From: Salinisphaera hydrothermalis C41B8
GTDB taxonomy: Bacteria; Pseudomonadota; Gammaproteobacteria; Nevskiales; Salinisphaeraceae
Direction: 5' to 3'
DNA length: 64,000 bases
Assembly: GCF_000732535.1 (NCBI RefSeq)
Contig: NZ_APNK01000001.1
Span: 306,440-370,439 of the forward strand
In this document: positions 1 to 10,977 of the stretch, piece after piece
Position numbering within the stretch: the first letter of the stretch is position 1
Layout of the letters: every line of letters starts with the position of its first letter
The notes under the pieces: generated by a model
What the model saw: only the letters and a program-made list of their open reading frames with translations
Database searches by the model: none
Told to the model about the DNA's origin: nothing
Made by a program: the position numbers and the translations under genes

Positions 1-135
1 GACGCTCGGCGCGTAGCTAAGCGTGTCGCTTGACACAGCTTGGGCGCGCCGCCCGGCATGCCCGCTTTCCCGGCCGGCAAGCGAACGGCGCGCGCCGTCT
101 CATAGACTTGAAGCGCTGCTCATCTTTCGATGCGA

Positions 136-1593
136 TCAACCCGCCGCATGCGACAGAGTCGCGAGACTCGCCAGCGATGACTTCTTGATTGCGACCATGC
201 CGATCGCGAACGCGGCCATGGGGATGATCGCCAGTAAGGTGCTGATCCCGACGCCCAGACCCGTCACGGTGGTGAAGTTCGCCAGCACCAGATAGAGGAT
301 GAAAGCCAGCAGCGCCGTTGCGGCGACCGGCATCCAGCGGGTGGTGAGCGCCCGGCCCGGCGCCAGATGCGGCGCTTTGAAGAAGAAGGCCGCCGCCGCG
401 ATCGATGTCAGCAGCATGAGCATGACGATGCCGACGGTGGCGATGCCGGCCATGGAGCCGAATACGCCGACCAGCGGACTCGCACCACTAATGGCACACA
501 GGGCGACCAGCACGATGGCCGTGACGGTCTGCACCAGCGAGGAGATATGCGGCGAGCCGTGCCGCGAGTGGCTGGCGGCGAACGCGCGCGGCAGGATGCC
601 GAAGTTGGCCAGCACGAACTGATAGCGCGCCACGATGTTGTGGAACGACAGGATGCAGGCCATCAAGCTGGTCAGCAGCAGCAATTGCATGAGATCGGCC
701 AACGCGTGGCCGGTGTAGAAGCGCGCGGTATCGAGCACCATGTTGCCGCCGTTGCCCAGATATTGGTTGGCGACCTGGCGCACCGTCGCGGGGCCCCAGG
801 CATGCACCAGGCACCAACACGACACGGTGTAGAAGGCGCCGATGATCAGCACCGCCAGATAGGTCGCGCGCGGGATCGTCCGATTGGGGTCGCGTGCCTC
901 GTCACGAAACACGGCGGTGGCCTCGAAGCCGATGAACCCGGTCACGCCGAACAGCACGGCGATGCCGAACGGCCCGGCGCCGGCCGGTGCCGTAGGCGCA
1001 TGCGCCAGGCTGCTCATGGCGCTGCCGGAAGGCTCGGCCACGATCGCGACGTTCATGATCAGAACCACGCTGATCTCGAGTATCAGTGCGACACCGAGCA
1101 CTTTCGAGCTCAGCTCGATATGGCGATAACCCAGCGCGGCCACGGCGATCAGCGAGGCGGCTGCATACAGCCACCACGGCAATGCCGGCCCGCCCATGGC
1201 CACGACGGTGTCGTTGGCCGCCCAGCCAAAGAAGCCGTAGATGCCGAGCTGGATCGCGGTATAGGTGATCAGCGCGACAAAGGCCGTGCCCTGCCCGGCA
1301 CGCGCCCCGAGTCCCGTGCCGACATACGTGAAGAAGGCGCCCGCCTCTTTCACATACGGCGTCATCGCGACGAAGCCGACCGAGAAAATCAGCAAAACGA
1401 TGGATGCGAAGATGAAGCCCAGCGGCGCGGCAGCCCCGTTGCCGAGCCCGATCGCCAGCGGCGTGTTGCCGCTGACCACGGTGAGCGGCGCGGCGGCGGC
1501 CACGACCATGAAGACCACCCCGGCGGTGCCGAGCTGACCGGACAGGCGATTCTTATCGCCCGGCGATGTGGTTGATGCATTGGCAGTTGTCAT
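136..1593 (-). CDS. APC-superfamily amino acid permease
   Basis: This 485-residue protein is almost entirely hydrophobic and has the roughly 12 membrane segments of the amino acid-polyamine-organocation permeases. The N-terminal glycine-rich stretch after residue 20 and the GFIGFEATAVFRDEARDP segment (about residues 220-240) are typical of family members that import amino acids by proton symport. The substrate cannot be read from sequence. It lies 59 bases downstream of the DmpA-type peptidase gene on the same strand, so uptake of amino acids or small amides linked to that peptidase is a reasonable inference. An AGGAG sits about 13 bases before the ATG, slightly far for a ribosome site. Confidence 0.85.
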   Translation of the reverse strand: MTTANASTTSPGDKNRLSGQLGTAGVVFMVVAAAAPLTVVSGNTPLAIGLGNGAAAPLGFIFASIVLLIFSVGFVAMTPYVKEAGAFFTYVGTGLGARAGQGTAFVALITYTAIQLGIYGFFGWAANDTVVAMGGPALPWWLYAAASLIAVAALGYRHIELSSKVLGVALILEISVVLIMNVAIVAEPSGSAMSSLAHAPTAPAGAGPFGIAVLFGVTGFIGFEATAVFRDEARDPNRTIPRATYLAVLIIGAFYTVSCWCLVHAWGPATVRQVANQYLGNGGNMVLDTARFYTGHALADLMQLLLLTSLMACILSFHNIVARYQFVLANFGILPRAFAASHSRHGSPHISSLVQTVTAIVLVALCAISGASPLVGVFGSMAGIATVGIVMLMLLTSIAAAAFFFKAPHLAPGRALTTRWMPVAATALLAFILYLVLANFTTVTGLGVGISTLLAIIPMAAFAIGMVAIKKSSLASLATLSHAAG

Positions 1594-1630
1594 GATGATC
1601 CGAGTTCTCCTGGTTTGCCCTCACGAAACA

Positions 1631-1646
1631 GCCCGGCCCGCCGGGC
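1631..1646 (-). terminator. short GC hairpin between peptidase and permease genes
   Basis: GCCCGGC and GCCGGGC form a 7-bp inverted repeat with a 2-base centre (effectively a shorter stem with a 4-6 base loop). On the minus strand it follows the peptidase stop codon and precedes the permease ribosome site. There is no long T-run, so it is more likely an intercistronic mRNA hairpin that lowers permease expression than a full terminator. Confidence 0.35.
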
Positions 1647-1652
1647 ACAGAA

Positions 1653-2765
1653 TCAAAGCCCGTCGACGTTCATCGCGATGCCCGCCCGGCGCAGCAAGGG
1701 CGCCAGACGATCGACATCCAGTGCCGGACACCAGCCGGCCGGTTTGTGCATGGCAGCCCCCTCGGCCATGAATAGGGCGTTGAGCACGGCTTCGTCGGTC
1801 GCCTGCACCGCCGCCATATAGAAGGGATCGAAATATTCGTTGTTCACGCAGCGCAGCTGCTGATGCGCGGGGGCGAGCTGCGGCAACGGCCCCTGATTGG
1901 CCGTGCTGAACGCCAGAAACATATCGCCGGAATCGTTGCCGCCCGGGCTGCCGGCCCGGCCGATGCCGAGCCCGGCGCGCTGGGCAAGACGCTTCAACTG
2001 GTGCGGCAGCATGGGCGCATCGGTGGCCACGATCGCGATGATCGAACCGCGCTCGCGATTGAGTTCGGCCGGTTCGTTGTCATCGACCAGCGCCTCGCCA
2101 ACCGGCACGCCGCAAATCTGCAGCCAGTCGCGCTTGCCGTGATTGGCCTGGACCAACACGCCAACGGTGTACTGCTCATCGCCCACACGCACCCGGCGCG
2201 AGGCGGTCCCGGTCCCGCCCTTGAAGCCGTAGCAGATCATGCCGTTGCCGCCGCCGACGTTGCCCTCGGCGATCGCGCCGCCGGCTGCGGCATCAAGGGC
2301 GGCACGGGCGTGGTGCACGTCGACATGCTGGCCGTTGACATCGTTAAGCACGCCGTCGTAGGTCTCGGCCACCACCGGCATCGCCCACAGATGGTGCGCT
2401 TCGTAATGCGATGCATAGTGATCGAGCATCCAGCGCGTGGCCGCGTGGTGCACGATGCCCACGCTATGCGAATTGGTCAGACAGACCGGGCCGACGAAGT
2501 AGCCGCCGTGCTCGATCCAGTGCGTGCCCGTAACTTCGCCGTTGCCATTGAGCGCATGAAAGCCGGCCCAGACCGGCATCGGCGTACCCGACCGACCGTG
2601 CGGCAGGATCGCCGTCACGCCGGTCTTGATTGGCCGGCCGTTGGCGGCCGTGCCGTCGAGGGTTTCATAGCCCACCAGAACCCCATCAACATCGGTTATG
2701 GCGTTGTTCGGGCCCGTGGCGCCGGCCAGCGGCAGGCCGAGATCACGTGCGCGGTTTCGAGTCAT
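1653..2765 (-). CDS. P1 family (S58) beta-aminopeptidase / DmpA-like peptidase
   Basis: The 370-residue product matches the DmpA/BapA fold. It is made as one chain that cuts itself at a Gly-Ser bond, and the new N-terminal serine is the nucleophile. The expected site is visible as RERG-SIIAIVATDAP at about residues 240-241, with the upstream VQANHG asparagine at about 208 and the later GGNDSGD segment. Family members release N-terminal residues from D-amino acid or beta-alanyl peptides and amides. The open frame extends upstream to 2951, but the ATG at 2765 has a GGAG nine bases before it and starts the conserved region. It probably forms an operon with the downstream permease and is controlled by the divergent RpiR regulator. 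The exact substrate is not determined. Confidence 0.9.
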   Translation of the reverse strand: MTRNRARDLGLPLAGATGPNNAITDVDGVLVGYETLDGTAANGRPIKTGVTAILPHGRSGTPMPVWAGFHALNGNGEVTGTHWIEHGGYFVGPVCLTNSHSVGIVHHAATRWMLDHYASHYEAHHLWAMPVVAETYDGVLNDVNGQHVDVHHARAALDAAAGGAIAEGNVGGGNGMICYGFKGGTGTASRRVRVGDEQYTVGVLVQANHGKRDWLQICGVPVGEALVDDNEPAELNRERGSIIAIVATDAPMLPHQLKRLAQRAGLGIGRAGSPGGNDSGDMFLAFSTANQGPLPQLAPAHQQLRCVNNEYFDPFYMAAVQATDEAVLNALFMAEGAAMHKPAGWCPALDVDRLAPLLRRAGIAMNVDGL

Positions 2766-2984
2766 TCGCGAAAGCTCCGTTCGAACAGTGCGAGAATGGC
2801 CGGCATTGTCATTTGCCCATCGAGATATCGAATCGTCATGACGCGCCGCCTCCTCGCGGATCACGGCCCCGTAGGGGCCACATCTTTCACCCGTCGCATT
2901 GATCGGCGAGACGACGAGTGATCCGGCTGTCAATCTAGACGCGCATGACATGCAAATACCATAAGCAATTCGGATGCCATACGA

Positions 2985-3845
2985 ATGTCAAAGGCTGAGG
3001 AATCCTCGCTCCTGACTGAGCGCGTCGAGCAGCTCGAAGGCGGCCTGTCGCCGTCCGAGCGCACGCTCTACGCGACATTGCAGGCGAACCTGGAAAATCT
3101 GGCGTTCGAGACCGGGGCGAGCCTCGCGCAGAAGAGCGGCGTGAGCCCGAATACGGTGAGCCGCTTTCTGCGGCGACTCGGCTACAAGGGCTTGAACGGC
3201 CTCAAGGACGCGCTGCGCGACGACCTGCGTACGCGCTCGTTGCTTAACGCGACGCTGGTCGAACGCGTGGAGCACCAGCCCGCGGACCTGATGGGCCATC
3301 TCAACGCCGAGATCAACGCGCTCAAGGATTTCGCCGAGCAGCTCGGCGGCGCCCACTGGCGCACGATCGTGTCACGCGTGGCCGCAGCCGAGCGCGTCTT
3401 CGTCTCTGGTTTCCAGACCGTACGCGGCCTGGCCGAGGATTTCGCCAACCGGCTGGCGCTGGTCCGGCCCGGCGTCGAATTCATCGATCTCTACAGCGGC
3501 GTGCTCGGCCAGTGGATCGACAGCCGCGACGAGCGCTGTTGCGTGGTCCTGATCGATATCACGCCCTATGCCGAAGCCGGCATCACTTTCGCCAACGACT
3601 GCCTCGCCAGCGAGACCGATCTGGTCGTCTTCAGCGACGAATACGGCATCGCCCGTTATATCGACACGCCCTATATCGTCAGCATGAAGACCCAGACTGG
3701 GCTGATCCTGGAATCCACCGGCGGGCTGACGAGCGCGCTCAACGTACTGCTGCACTGCGTCGCGTCCGAGCACAAGACCGATCTGCGCGAGCGCATGGAG
3801 GCCTATCGCGCGCGCGTACAGAACCTCAGGCTGTATACGAAATAG
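2985..3845 (+). CDS. RpiR/MurR-family transcriptional regulator
   Basis: The 286-residue protein has the two-domain RpiR layout: an N-terminal helix-turn-helix (about residues 45-75, with SLAQKSGVSPNTVSRFLRRLG) and a C-terminal SIS domain (about 125-260). RpiR proteins usually sense a phosphosugar or related metabolite through the SIS domain, although members next to amino acid or peptide genes are common. It is divergent from the peptidase-permease pair with about 220 bases between the two starts, so these are its likely targets. Its 3' end overlaps the convergent AraC gene by 20 bases. Confidence 0.9.
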   Translation: MSKAEESSLLTERVEQLEGGLSPSERTLYATLQANLENLAFETGASLAQKSGVSPNTVSRFLRRLGYKGLNGLKDALRDDLRTRSLLNATLVERVEHQPADLMGHLNAEINALKDFAEQLGGAHWRTIVSRVAAAERVFVSGFQTVRGLAEDFANRLALVRPGVEFIDLYSGVLGQWIDSRDERCCVVLIDITPYAEAGITFANDCLASETDLVVFSDEYGIARYIDTPYIVSMKTQTGLILESTGGLTSALNVLLHCVASEHKTDLRERMEAYRARVQNLRLYTK

Positions 3846-4650
3846 CCGGCGCGGCGTTTTCGTCGAACGGATCGCCCGCGCCGCGCCGCAGCGCGCCCGG
3901 CGTGACGCCATGCACGCGGGCGAAGGCCTTGGTGAAGCTCGGCGCATCGGCGAACCCGGTCTCATGGGCGATGCGGGCGATGGCCGCACTCGTATTCAAC
4001 AGCCGCTGGCGCGCCCACTGCAGGCGGCGTGCCAACACGGCCTGCTGAGGCGAAGCGTCATAGCGCGCCCGGCACCACGCGTGCAGCGCCGATCCGCTCA
4101 TGCCGAGATGCCGTTGAAGCTCGGCGTTGCTGGGCGGCGTGTCCAGCCGCGCATCGACCAGCGCCTCGAAGCGCGCGCGCTTGTCGTCGCGGGTCGGCTC
4201 AGCGTGGCCTGCGGCCAGCCGGTAAACCTGCACCGCCAGCATGGTCGCCCATTGATGCGCAACCAGCCGGTCTGCATCCGGGCCCTGGGCCAGCTGGGCC
4301 GCGGCACAGCCGATCAACACGCGCAGCTCGCTCGGCATCGGGAGCGATCGCGGCGACTGCAACATCTGCAGCAGACCGGCGCGTGGTTCGAGCTCCTGGA
4401 TCTGGCGTACGGCCGCATCGTCTGGAAACAGATCAACGACCAACAGCCGGCTGTCGTCCGTACGACCGGCGAAGAAATGCTCGGCGTCGGTCGGAACGAT
4501 GCCGATATGATCGGTCGACACCTCGAATGCGCCGGCGGCCATCTCGCAGTGCACCGTGCCGCCCAGCCCGAACAACAGCTGCGCGAATGAATGCCTGTGT
4601 TCTCCGCTGCCCCGTCGAATCGGGTTCAATCGAGCCTGAGTCTGATTCAT
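3826..4650 (-). CDS. AraC-family regulator, probably of putA (PruR-like)
   Basis: The 274-residue product has an N-terminal cupin-like ligand-binding half (HRHSFAQLLFGLGG near residue 20) and two C-terminal helix-turn-helix motifs, the second ending in the family signature FADAPSFTKAFARVHGVTPG. It is divergent from putA, with about 236 bases between them. In Pseudomonas an AraC-type proline-responsive activator, PruR, is encoded beside putA. Here PutA has no DNA-binding domain of its own, so a dedicated activator is needed and this gene is the obvious candidate. Start chosen at the ATG at 4650; the frame is open to 4728, but those extra residues are not family-like. Confidence 0.85.
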   Translation of the reverse strand: MNQTQARLNPIRRGSGEHRHSFAQLLFGLGGTVHCEMAAGAFEVSTDHIGIVPTDAEHFFAGRTDDSRLLVVDLFPDDAAVRQIQELEPRAGLLQMLQSPRSLPMPSELRVLIGCAAAQLAQGPDADRLVAHQWATMLAVQVYRLAAGHAEPTRDDKRARFEALVDARLDTPPSNAELQRHLGMSGSALHAWCRARYDASPQQAVLARRLQWARQRLLNTSAAIARIAHETGFADAPSFTKAFARVHGVTPGALRRGAGDPFDENAAPAISYTA

Positions 4651-4886
4651 AAGCAATGGATTCGGGCCCCGTATTTGCCACCCCATACGCGGCATTTCGG
4701 ACAAGCGACGCACAAGATCGAACAACACGAGCGCCGCAAAGAACGCTAGGCTCGACGGTCGTGCGTCTGCAGCGGGCGTGGCCTGGGACGATCGTCAAAC
4801 TGCCGGTCGCGGCCTTAACCGCTCGCGCTGCCGCACGATCGCCACCGATGGGTACGGGGCAGGATTTTTACCACGGGAGTCGCGCA

Positions 4887-7800
4887 ATGCAATGGTCAGC
4901 ACCCAGAGTTTATGACGATCCGAGCTATCAGAACGTGCTCGCCACTTATCGCGCCGACGAGGCCGAACAAGTCTCCCGGCTGCTCGACATTGCGGCGCTG
5001 GATGAAAGCACCGCCAGCATGATCGAGGCCGATGCCGCCAAGCTGGTCGAAGTGGTGCGCGCCAAAGCCACCGAGGGCGGCGGCATCGATGCCTTCATGC
5101 AGGAATACGAGCTCTCCAGCGCCGAGGGCGTGGTGCTCATGTGCCTGGCCGAGGCCCTGCTGCGCATCCCCGATTCCGAAACCGTCGACAAGCTGATCGA
5201 GGACAAGATCGGCGGCTCGAACTGGGAATCGCATCTGGGCGAATCCAAGTCCTGGTTCGTCAACGCCTCGACCTGGGGCCTGATGATCTCCGGGCGCATG
5301 CTACGCCGCGAAGACCTGCCCGAGCGCAATTTCCGCAGCACCATGCGGCGCATGGTGCGCCGCTCCGGCGAACCGTTCATCCGTTCGGCCGTGCGTCGCG
5401 CCATGCGCGTAATGGGTCATCAGTTCGTCATGGGCCGCTCCATCGAGGAAGCCCTGCGCAACGCGAAGTCCCTGGAGCGCCGCGGCTATTCTTATTCCTA
5501 CGACATGCTGGGCGAAGCCGCGCGCACCGACGCCGACGCCCAGCGTTACTTCGACGACTATCACCACGCGATCGAGGCCTGCGGCAAGGTCAGCGCCGAA
5601 CGCGGACCGGAGGACGCGCCCGGCGTGTCGGTGAAGCTGTCGGCCCTGCACGCGCGCTACGAGTTGGGCCATCGCGACCGCGTGATCGATGAACTGTTGC
5701 CGCGCCTGCAGCGGCTGACGCGGCTGGCTGCGCAGTACGACATCAACCTGACCATCGACGCCGAGGAAGCCGACCGCCTGGATCTGTCGCTCGAGTTGTT
5801 CGAGCTGGCCTCCGCCGACGACGAACTCGGCGACTGGCAAGGCCTCGGCCTGGCCGTTCAGGCCTACCAGAAGCGCGCACTCGACGTGATCGAATGGCTG
5901 GCCGATCTCGGCCGTCGCCATCGTCGCCGCATTATGGTGCGGCTGGTGAAAGGCGCCTACTGGGACACCGAAATCAAGCGCGCCCAGGAAGCCGGTCTGG
6001 CCGGCTATCCGGTGTTCACGCGCAAGGCCAACACCGACGTCTCCTACATGGCGTGTGCGCGCCGCATTCTGGCGCACGACGACGTGTTCTATGGCCAGTT
6101 CGCGACCCACAACGCCCACACGCTGGCTTATATCCACCATCTGGTCGGCGACCGGAATGACTTCGAGTTCCAGCGCCTGCACGGCATGGGCGAGGATCTG
6201 TATTCCGAGATCGTGGAGAAGCAGGACAAGAACCAGCGGCCGCGCTGCCGCATCTATGCCCCGGTCGGCGCGCACGAGGATCTGCTGGCCTATCTCGTCC
6301 GGCGCCTGCTGGAAAACGGCGCCAACAGCTCGTTCGTGAACCGTCTGGTCGACGAGAACGAGCCCATCGCCGATATCGTGGCCGATCCGGTGCGCGTCGT
6401 GCGTGGACAGGAGCAGGTTCGGCATCCGCGTATCCCGTTGCCGCACGACCTCTACGGCGAGCGCCGGCCCAACGCGCGCGGCATCGACCTGTCCGATCTG
6501 CGCCAGCTCACGCAACTGTCCGAAACCATGGCCGAAGCCGCGAGCCAGAGCTGGCAGGCCGGCCCGCTGATCGGCGGCCAATTGCCCAAGCGCGCGGCTG
6601 ATGCGCTGGCGGGCGATCAGGCCGAGGCGGTCCGTAACCCGGCCCATAACGACCAGATCGTCGGCCACGTGGCGCTCGCCGATGACGACGACGTGGAAGC
6701 GGCACTCGCCACCACGCACGACGCCGCACCGCGCTGGGCGTCGACCCCGGCCGCCGAGCGCGCGGCCTGTCTGCGGCGCTATGCCGATCTGCTCGAATCC
6801 CATCTGGGCGAGTTGATCGCCATCTGCACGCGCGAGGCCGGCAAGAACGTCGCCGACGGCGTGGCCGAAGTGCGCGAGGCGGTGGATTTCTGTCGCTACT
6901 ACGCGGTTCAGGTCGAAGATGAATTCGCCACCGATCATGTCCTGCCCGGCCCGACCGGCGAGCGCAATACCTATGGCCTGTATGGCCGCGGCGTGTTCGT
7001 GGCGATCTGCCCGTGGAACTTCCCGCTGGCGATCTTCTCGGGGCAGGTCGCGGCCGCCCTGGCCGCCGGCAACGCCGTGATCGCCAAGCCGGCCGAGCAG
7101 ACCTGTCTGGTCGGCAGCCGTGCGATCGAGCTGATGCACGAAGCCGGCTTCCCGGGCGACGTGCTGGCCTTTCTGCCCGGCGCGGGCGACATCGGCGCCA
7201 AGCTGGTCGCCGATTCGCGTATCGCCGGCGTTGCCTTTACCGGGTCGCTGGCCACGGCCAAGAAGATCAACCTGACGCTGGCCGAGCGCGACGGCCCGAT
7301 CATTCCGCTGATCGCCGAAACCGGCGGCCAGAACGCGATGATCGTGGATTCCTCCGCACTGATCGAACAGGTCGTGGCCGACATCATCCGGTCGGGCTTC
7401 CAGAGCGCCGGCCAGCGCTGCTCGGCGCTGCGCGTGCTCTATGTCCAGGCCGACATCGCCGACACGCTGATCGAAATGCTCTCGGGCGCCATGGCCGAAC
7501 TCTCGGTCGGCGATCCGTGGAACCTCGGCACCGATGTCACCCCGGTGATCGACGCCGAAGCGCGCGACAACCTGGCGGCCTATGCCGAATACGCCGACCA
7601 GACCTTCAAGGCGCATTACACTTGCGAACTCGGCGAGGCGCATACCAACGGCACCTACATCGCGCCGCGTATCTACGAGCTCGACTCGATCTCGCAGCTC
7701 GGCGACGAACAGTTCGGGCCGATCGTGCACATCATCCGCTTCAAGGCCGACGAGATCGACCGCGTGGTCGACGACATCAACGGCCTCGGTTATGGCCTGA

Positions 7801-8147
7801 CCTTCGGCATCCACAGCCGTATCGACACCACGGTCGAACGAGTACTCAAACGCCTAAAGGTCGGCAATGCCTACGTCAACCGCAACATCATCGGCGCAGT
7901 CGTCGGCGTGCATCCGTTCGGCGGCGAAGGCCTGTCCGGCACCGGTCCCAAGGCCGGCGGCCCGCACTACCTGCACCGGTTCGCCACCGAGCGGGCCGTG
8001 TCGCGCGATACCACCGCCGCCGGCGGCAACGCGTCGTTGATGTCGCTGGAAGAAGACGAACCGGCCGATCATGTGTTCGTCACCCCCGAACCACAGCGCT
8101 TCAACCGCCCGAGCGAAACGATCCGGGAAACCGAAGCGGCGGAATAA
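4887..8147 (+). CDS. putA: bifunctional proline dehydrogenase / L-glutamate gamma-semialdehyde dehydrogenase
   Basis: This 1086-residue enzyme oxidises proline to pyrroline-5-carboxylate (FAD, electrons to quinone) and then to glutamate (NAD+). The proline dehydrogenase half covers about residues 100-480, with RKANTDVSY, FATHNAHTLAY and the RRLLENGANSSFVNR box. The aldehyde dehydrogenase half follows, with Glu811 in AETGGQNA and the catalytic Cys845 in SAGQRCSAL. The ATG at 4887 follows GGGAG by eight bases. The frame is open to 4656, but the upstream part is arginine-rich and not family-like. There is no room for the ribbon-helix-helix repressor domain found in enterobacterial PutA (about 1320 residues), so this is a bifunctional, not trifunctional, PutA. 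Regulation probably comes from the divergent AraC protein. Confidence 0.96.
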   Translation: MQWSAPRVYDDPSYQNVLATYRADEAEQVSRLLDIAALDESTASMIEADAAKLVEVVRAKATEGGGIDAFMQEYELSSAEGVVLMCLAEALLRIPDSETVDKLIEDKIGGSNWESHLGESKSWFVNASTWGLMISGRMLRREDLPERNFRSTMRRMVRRSGEPFIRSAVRRAMRVMGHQFVMGRSIEEALRNAKSLERRGYSYSYDMLGEAARTDADAQRYFDDYHHAIEACGKVSAERGPEDAPGVSVKLSALHARYELGHRDRVIDELLPRLQRLTRLAAQYDINLTIDAEEADRLDLSLELFELASADDELGDWQGLGLAVQAYQKRALDVIEWLADLGRRHRRRIMVRLVKGAYWDTEIKRAQEAGLAGYPVFTRKANTDVSYMACARRILAHDDVFYGQFATHNAHTLAYIHHLVGDRNDFEFQRLHGMGEDLYSEIVEKQDKNQRPRCRIYAPVGAHEDLLAYLVRRLLENGANSSFVNRLVDENEPIADIVADPVRVVRGQEQVRHPRIPLPHDLYGERRPNARGIDLSDLRQLTQLSETMAEAASQSWQAGPLIGGQLPKRAADALAGDQAEAVRNPAHNDQIVGHVALADDDDVEAALATTHDAAPRWASTPAAERAACLRRYADLLESHLGELIAICTREAGKNVADGVAEVREAVDFCRYYAVQVEDEFATDHVLPGPTGERNTYGLYGRGVFVAICPWNFPLAIFSGQVAAALAAGNAVIAKPAEQTCLVGSRAIELMHEAGFPGDVLAFLPGAGDIGAKLVADSRIAGVAFTGSLATAKKINLTLAERDGPIIPLIAETGGQNAMIVDSSALIEQVVADIIRSGFQSAGQRCSALRVLYVQADIADTLIEMLSGAMAELSVGDPWNLGTDVTPVIDAEARDNLAAYAEYADQTFKAHYTCELGEAHTNGTYIAPRIYELDSISQLGDEQFGPIVHIIRFKADEIDRVVDDINGLGYGLTFGIHSRIDTTVERVLKRLKVGNAYVNRNIIGAVVGVHPFGGEGLSGTGPKAGGPHYLHRFATERAVSRDTTAAGGNASLMSLEEDEPADHVFVTPEPQRFNRPSETIRETEAAE

Positions 8148-8154
8148 GAGCATG

Positions 8155-8184
8155 AAAAAGCGCCGCTCGGTTTCCCGAGCGGCG
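8155..8184 (-). terminator. Rho-independent terminator of the mmsA transcript
   Basis: CGCCGCTCGG (8161-8170) and CCGAGCGGCG (8175-8184) form a perfect 10-bp stem with a four-base loop. On the minus strand the stem is followed by CTTTTTC, the expected U-run. It lies between the convergent putA and mmsA genes. For putA there is no T-run after the stem, so it is mainly an mmsA terminator. Confidence 0.85.
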
Positions 8185-8212
8185 CGATTCAGGCTCGCTT
8201 TACGGGCCGGCG

Positions 8213-9706
<1,494 letters not shown>

Positions 9707-9728
9707 GGCAGTCTCCTTGATCCGTTGA

Positions 9729-10847
9729 TTAACTGGCCAGCGCGTCGGCAGCCGGCACGTAGGTATGGCCGAGATTGCTCGCCACTGCTTCGTGCGTCAC
9801 CTGGCCCTTGTGCACGTTCAGGCCGGCGGCCAGATGCGAGTTGTCGGTCAGTGCCTGCTTATAACCTTTGTCGGCCAGTTGCAGCACGTAAGGCAGCGTG
9901 GCGTTGGTCAACGCAAAGGTCGAGGTCCGTGCGACACAGCCCGGCATGTTGGTCACGCAATAATGCACGACGCCGTCGACCGTGTAGGTCGGCTCGGCGT
10001 GGCTGGTGGGCCGGCTGGTCTCGAAGCAACCGCCCTGGTCGATCGCTACGTCCACGACGGCGCTGCCCGGGCGCATGCCGGCAATCATCTCGCGGGTGAC
10101 GAGCTTGGGCGCGGCCGCGCCCGGCAACAGCACCGCCCCGATCACCAGATCGGCCTCGGTGACCGCGCTTTCGAGATTCTCGGTGTTGGAATACAGCGTG
10201 GTCAGGCGGCTGCCGTAGAGTTCGTCGAGCTCGCGCAGCCGGTCGATGGACTTGTCGACCACGGTCACATGGGCACCGAGGCCGACCGCCATGCGCAGCG
10301 CGTTGGTGCCGACCACCCCGCCGCCGATCACCGTCACCTTGGCCGGTGGCACGCCGGGCACGCCGCCCAGCAGCACGCCCGCGCCGCCGGTCACGTTCTC
10401 CAGCGCGGCGGCACCCGCCTGCACCGACAAACGACCGGCGACTTCGCTCATCGGCGACAGCAGCGGCAGGCCGCCGTTGGCGCCGGTGACCGTTTCGTAG
10501 GCAATGGCGACACAGCCGGAATCGATCAGGCCCTGGGTCTGCTCGGCGTCGGGCGCCAGATGCAGATAAGTGAACAACAGCTGGTCGGCACGCAGGCGCT
10601 TGTACTCGACCGACTGCGGTTCCTTGACCTTGACGATCATTTCGGCGGCGTCGAATACGGCCTCGGCCGAGTCCAGAATCTCGGCGCCCTGCGCCGTGTA
10701 GGCCTCGTCGGCGAAGCCCGCGGCCGAGCCGGCGTTGGTTTCCACGAACACGCGATGGCCGTGGGCGACGAGTTCGCGCGCGCCGGCCGGGGTCAGACCG
10801 ACCCGCGCCTCGGCGGCCTTGATTTCCTTGGGTACACCTACTTGCAT
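9729..10847 (-). CDS. ald: alanine dehydrogenase
   Basis: The 372-residue protein has the full AlaDH layout: an N-terminal catalytic domain starting [10 protein letters not shown] with Lys75 and His96 (counterparts of the pyruvate-binding Lys and His of Bacillus Ald), and a Rossmann NAD domain with [11 protein letters not shown] at about residue 173. It interconverts L-alanine with pyruvate and ammonia. Next to an omega-amino acid:pyruvate aminotransferase its role is probably to return the alanine formed in each transamination to pyruvate. AAGGAAG precedes the ATG. It is 22 bases upstream of mmsA and probably co-transcribed with it. Confidence 0.95.
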   Translation of the reverse strand: MQVGVPKEIKAAEARVGLTPAGARELVAHGHRVFVETNAGSAAGFADEAYTAQGAEILDSAEAVFDAAEMIVKVKEPQSVEYKRLRADQLLFTYLHLAPDAEQTQGLIDSGCVAIAYETVTGANGGLPLLSPMSEVAGRLSVQAGAAALENVTGGAGVLLGGVPGVPPAKVTVIGGGVVGTNALRMAVGLGAHVTVVDKSIDRLRELDELYGSRLTTLYSNTENLESAVTEADLVIGAVLLPGAAAPKLVTREMIAGMRPGSAVVDVAIDQGGCFETSRPTSHAEPTYTVDGVVHYCVTNMPGCVARTSTFALTNATLPYVLQLADKGYKQALTDNSHLAAGLNVHKGQVTHEAVASNLGHTYVPAADALAS

Positions 10848-10918
10848 GCTGGGTTCTTCCTTGCAGGCAGCCGCCGCGACGACCGTGTCGGCGGCAATGA
10901 AACGCGACCACGCCCTAC

Positions 10919-10945
10919 CCTGCCATCGCCGATCACGATGGCAGG
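10919..10945 (-). terminator. intercistronic 10-bp hairpin between aminotransferase and ald
   Basis: CCTGCCATCG and CGATGGCAGG form a perfect 10-bp stem with a seven-base loop in the 130-base gap between the aminotransferase stop and the ald start. It lacks a U-run on either strand. It may act as a partial terminator or an mRNA-stabilising structure that sets the ratio of aminotransferase to Ald-MmsA. Confidence 0.4.
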
Positions 10946-10977
10946 TCAGGATGATCGTAGCGGGTTAAGCGTGCGTG

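Noticed and set aside
1..135. coding start at the left edge
   Set aside because: Only a short plus-strand frame crossing into the permease gene is present; nothing supports a gene here.
367..2921. long plus-strand frames (367-1575 and 1863-2921) over the permease and peptidase
   Set aside because: Shadows of the minus-strand genes, with biased composition and no ribosome sites.
5301..7814. 837-codon open frame antisense to putA
   Set aside because: Its composition (His, Gly, Arg, Asp-rich, no family pattern) is that of the complement of a GC-rich gene, and putA is certain on the other strand.
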